From Verrucomicrobiota bacterium (lineage in GTDB: Bacteria > Verrucomicrobiota > Kiritimatiellia > UBA8416 > JAIOPI01): a DNA stretch of 6,867 nt. The stretch is taken from NCBI GenBank assembly GCA_027620105.1, contig JAQCIA010000109.1:1-6867 (forward strand), in the 5' to 3' direction. The notes beneath the pieces are model-generated. The model ran no database searches and was not told the DNA's origin. It worked only from the letters and a program-made list of their open reading frames with translations. Positions 5,744-6,867 of this stretch are shown piece after piece (positions within the stretch are counted from its first letter, which is position 1; the number at the start of each line of letters is the position of its first letter). The position numbers were made by a program, and so were the translations under genes.

Positions 5744-6867
5744 ATGCATTCGACGCAGAACGCCAATCGAAGTCTGGTTTTTATCGCAATCGCGGTAGGG
5801 ATTGCGTTCATCCTGATTGCGCTGAGTCTGACCGTGCAGTACAGCGACTCGCTCTATGCGTTCTGTGCGAGCATGGCGCACTCGCCGCCGGCGATGCTGA
5901 TTCTCAATTTTCTGTTTTTCTGGCTGCTGGTGCTGCTGGTGCTCGCGTTGCGGCACTGGCACCGGATCAGCAGTCTGAATTCCGATCTGGAAGCGGTGGT
6001 GTCGAGCATCAGTCCCGACGCGCTGCTGGTGGTGACGCCGCAGCGTACGGTGCGCATGTGCAACGATTCCGTGGAGCGGATTTTCGGGTACAAGCCGAGC
6101 GAGATCATCGACCACACGACGGACATGCTGTACTACGACCGGCGCGCGAACACACAGCATACGCGTGAGATTTTTGACGTGCTGGCCCGGAGCGGGTTTC
6201 ACTATGGCGTGGCGACGGGCAAGCGGAAGGGTGGGGGCACGGTCCCGCTGGAGATCATTTCAGGTGAGCTGGTGGGGAAGAACGGCGCGGTGCTGCTGGT
6301 GCGCGACATCACGGAGCGACAGGCCTTTGAGGAGCAGCGGCGCCGGCTGGAGCAGCGTGCGCTGCAGGCGCAGAAGCTGGAGAGTCTCGGGGTGCTGGCC
6401 GGCGGCGTCGCGCATGACTTCAACAATCTGCTGATGATCATTAATGGGTACGTGGAACTCATGCTGCTGCGCCAGCCTGCGGACGCGGGACAGAACGACA
6501 GCCTGTTGGAAATTCAGAAGGCAGCCAATCGTGCCTGTGACATTTGCGGGAGTCTCCTGTCGTTCGCCGGGCGTGCCCCGCGGCAGATTCGCCCGGTTAG
6601 CGTAACCCAGGTGGCGGAGGGTGCGGCCAAGATGGTGTCGGTGCGCGTGCCACCACGGGTACAGGTGCAACTGGAACTGGCCGCCGAGCCCCCGTTGATA
6701 GAGGGTGATGCGGGACAGCTGCACCAGATCGCGATGAACCTGATCAACAATGCGTGCGAAGCCATTGGGAATGCGCCGGGCCACGTCTCGGTCTCGACGG
6801 GTGAGCGTGTTTGCGACAGCGACTATCTGGCCGATGCCATTGGCTGGAGCAGTGGGCTGATGGCGGG
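5744..6867 (+). CDS. Membrane PAS-domain sensor histidine kinase, 3' partial
   Basis: The gene runs off the window; 374 codons are visible. Two membrane helices (about 11-30 and 51-69) flank a periplasmic loop of only some 20 residues. A PAS domain follows (about 80-192, ending VRDITERQ), then a coiled-coil linker (about 193-212) and a HisKA dimerisation domain with H-box GVAHDFNNLL (221-230), His224 being the likely phosphorylated residue. The start of the HATPase_c domain shows an N-box, LHQIAMNLINNACEAI (326-341). The glycine-rich ATP boxes lie beyond the window. The HDFNN form of the H-box is common in NtrB-like and hybrid kinases, so a C-terminal receiver domain may follow. With so small a loop, the signal is probably read by the cytoplasmic PAS domain, the membrane helices or a partner protein. 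ATG 5744 has only a weak RBS (GGTGG), and GTG 5729 is a less likely alternative. The LRR lipoprotein gene ends 42 bp upstream. Confidence 0.92.
   Translation, partial: MHSTQNANRSLVFIAIAVGIAFILIALSLTVQYSDSLYAFCASMAHSPPAMLILNFLFFWLLVLLVLALRHWHRISSLNSDLEAVVSSISPDALLVVTPQRTVRMCNDSVERIFGYKPSEIIDHTTDMLYYDRRANTQHTREIFDVLARSGFHYGVATGKRKGGGTVPLEIISGELVGKNGAVLLVRDITERQAFEEQRRRLEQRALQAQKLESLGVLAGGVAHDFNNLLMIINGYVELMLLRQPADAGQNDSLLEIQKAANRACDICGSLLSFAGRAPRQIRPVSVTQVAEGAAKMVSVRVPPRVQVQLELAAEPPLIEGDAGQLHQIAMNLINNACEAIGNAPGHVSVSTGERVCDSDYLADAIGWSSGLMA

Noticed and set aside
5624..6202. Minus-strand open frame of 192 codons across the LRR gene end and the kinase
   Set aside because: It is antisense to the PAS/membrane region of the kinase and shows no domain or RBS.

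Overview
The window looks like ordinary bacterial chromosome at moderately high G+C (estimated by eye). It carries a primary sigma factor, an aminoacyl-tRNA synthetase and several accessory genes. The sigma factor has a long spacer between regions 1.2 and 2. The prolyl-tRNA synthetase is of the archaeal/eukaryotic-like short type. An RRM protein and a leucine-rich-repeat lipoprotein are also present. This mix would fit the PVC superphylum (Verrucomicrobiota/Kiritimatiellota-like), but that is an inference from gene content, not a measured placement. I see no insertion sequences, integrase, CRISPR array, tRNA or rRNA.

Layout, left to right. (1) 2-1405 (+): RpoD-type sigma factor, missing its N-terminus because the window begins inside the gene. 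(2) 1473-1997 (+): a small protein with one N-terminal membrane helix, an Arg/Gly/Asn-rich linker and a C-terminal RRM. It follows rpoD by 67 bp and has its own strong RBS. (3) 1998-2209: a convergent intergenic region with possible RNA structure and a clear intrinsic terminator. (4) 2210-2755 (-): a DJ-1/PfpI-family protein. (5) 2894-3133 (+): a 79-residue basic protein of unknown function with a near-ideal Shine-Dalgarno; its 3' end overlaps proS. (6) 3111-4637 (-): proS. (7) 4853-5701 (+): a lipoprotein built of about nine leucine-rich repeats. (8) 5744-window end (+): a membrane PAS-histidine kinase, cut off by the window end before its ATP-binding glycine boxes.

How the genes relate. rpoD, proS and the DJ-1 homologue are housekeeping or stress functions and need not act together. 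The RRM protein may be co-transcribed with rpoD. The LRR lipoprotein and the histidine kinase lie 42 bp apart on the same strand, and I see no terminator between them. The kinase has almost no periplasmic domain of its own, so a sensor partnership is a reasonable but untested idea. proS and the LRR gene are transcribed divergently from a 215-bp region with a plausible promoter for each. The least ordinary items are the membrane-anchored RRM protein, the 79-residue protein overlapping proS, and the LRR lipoprotein/kinase pair.
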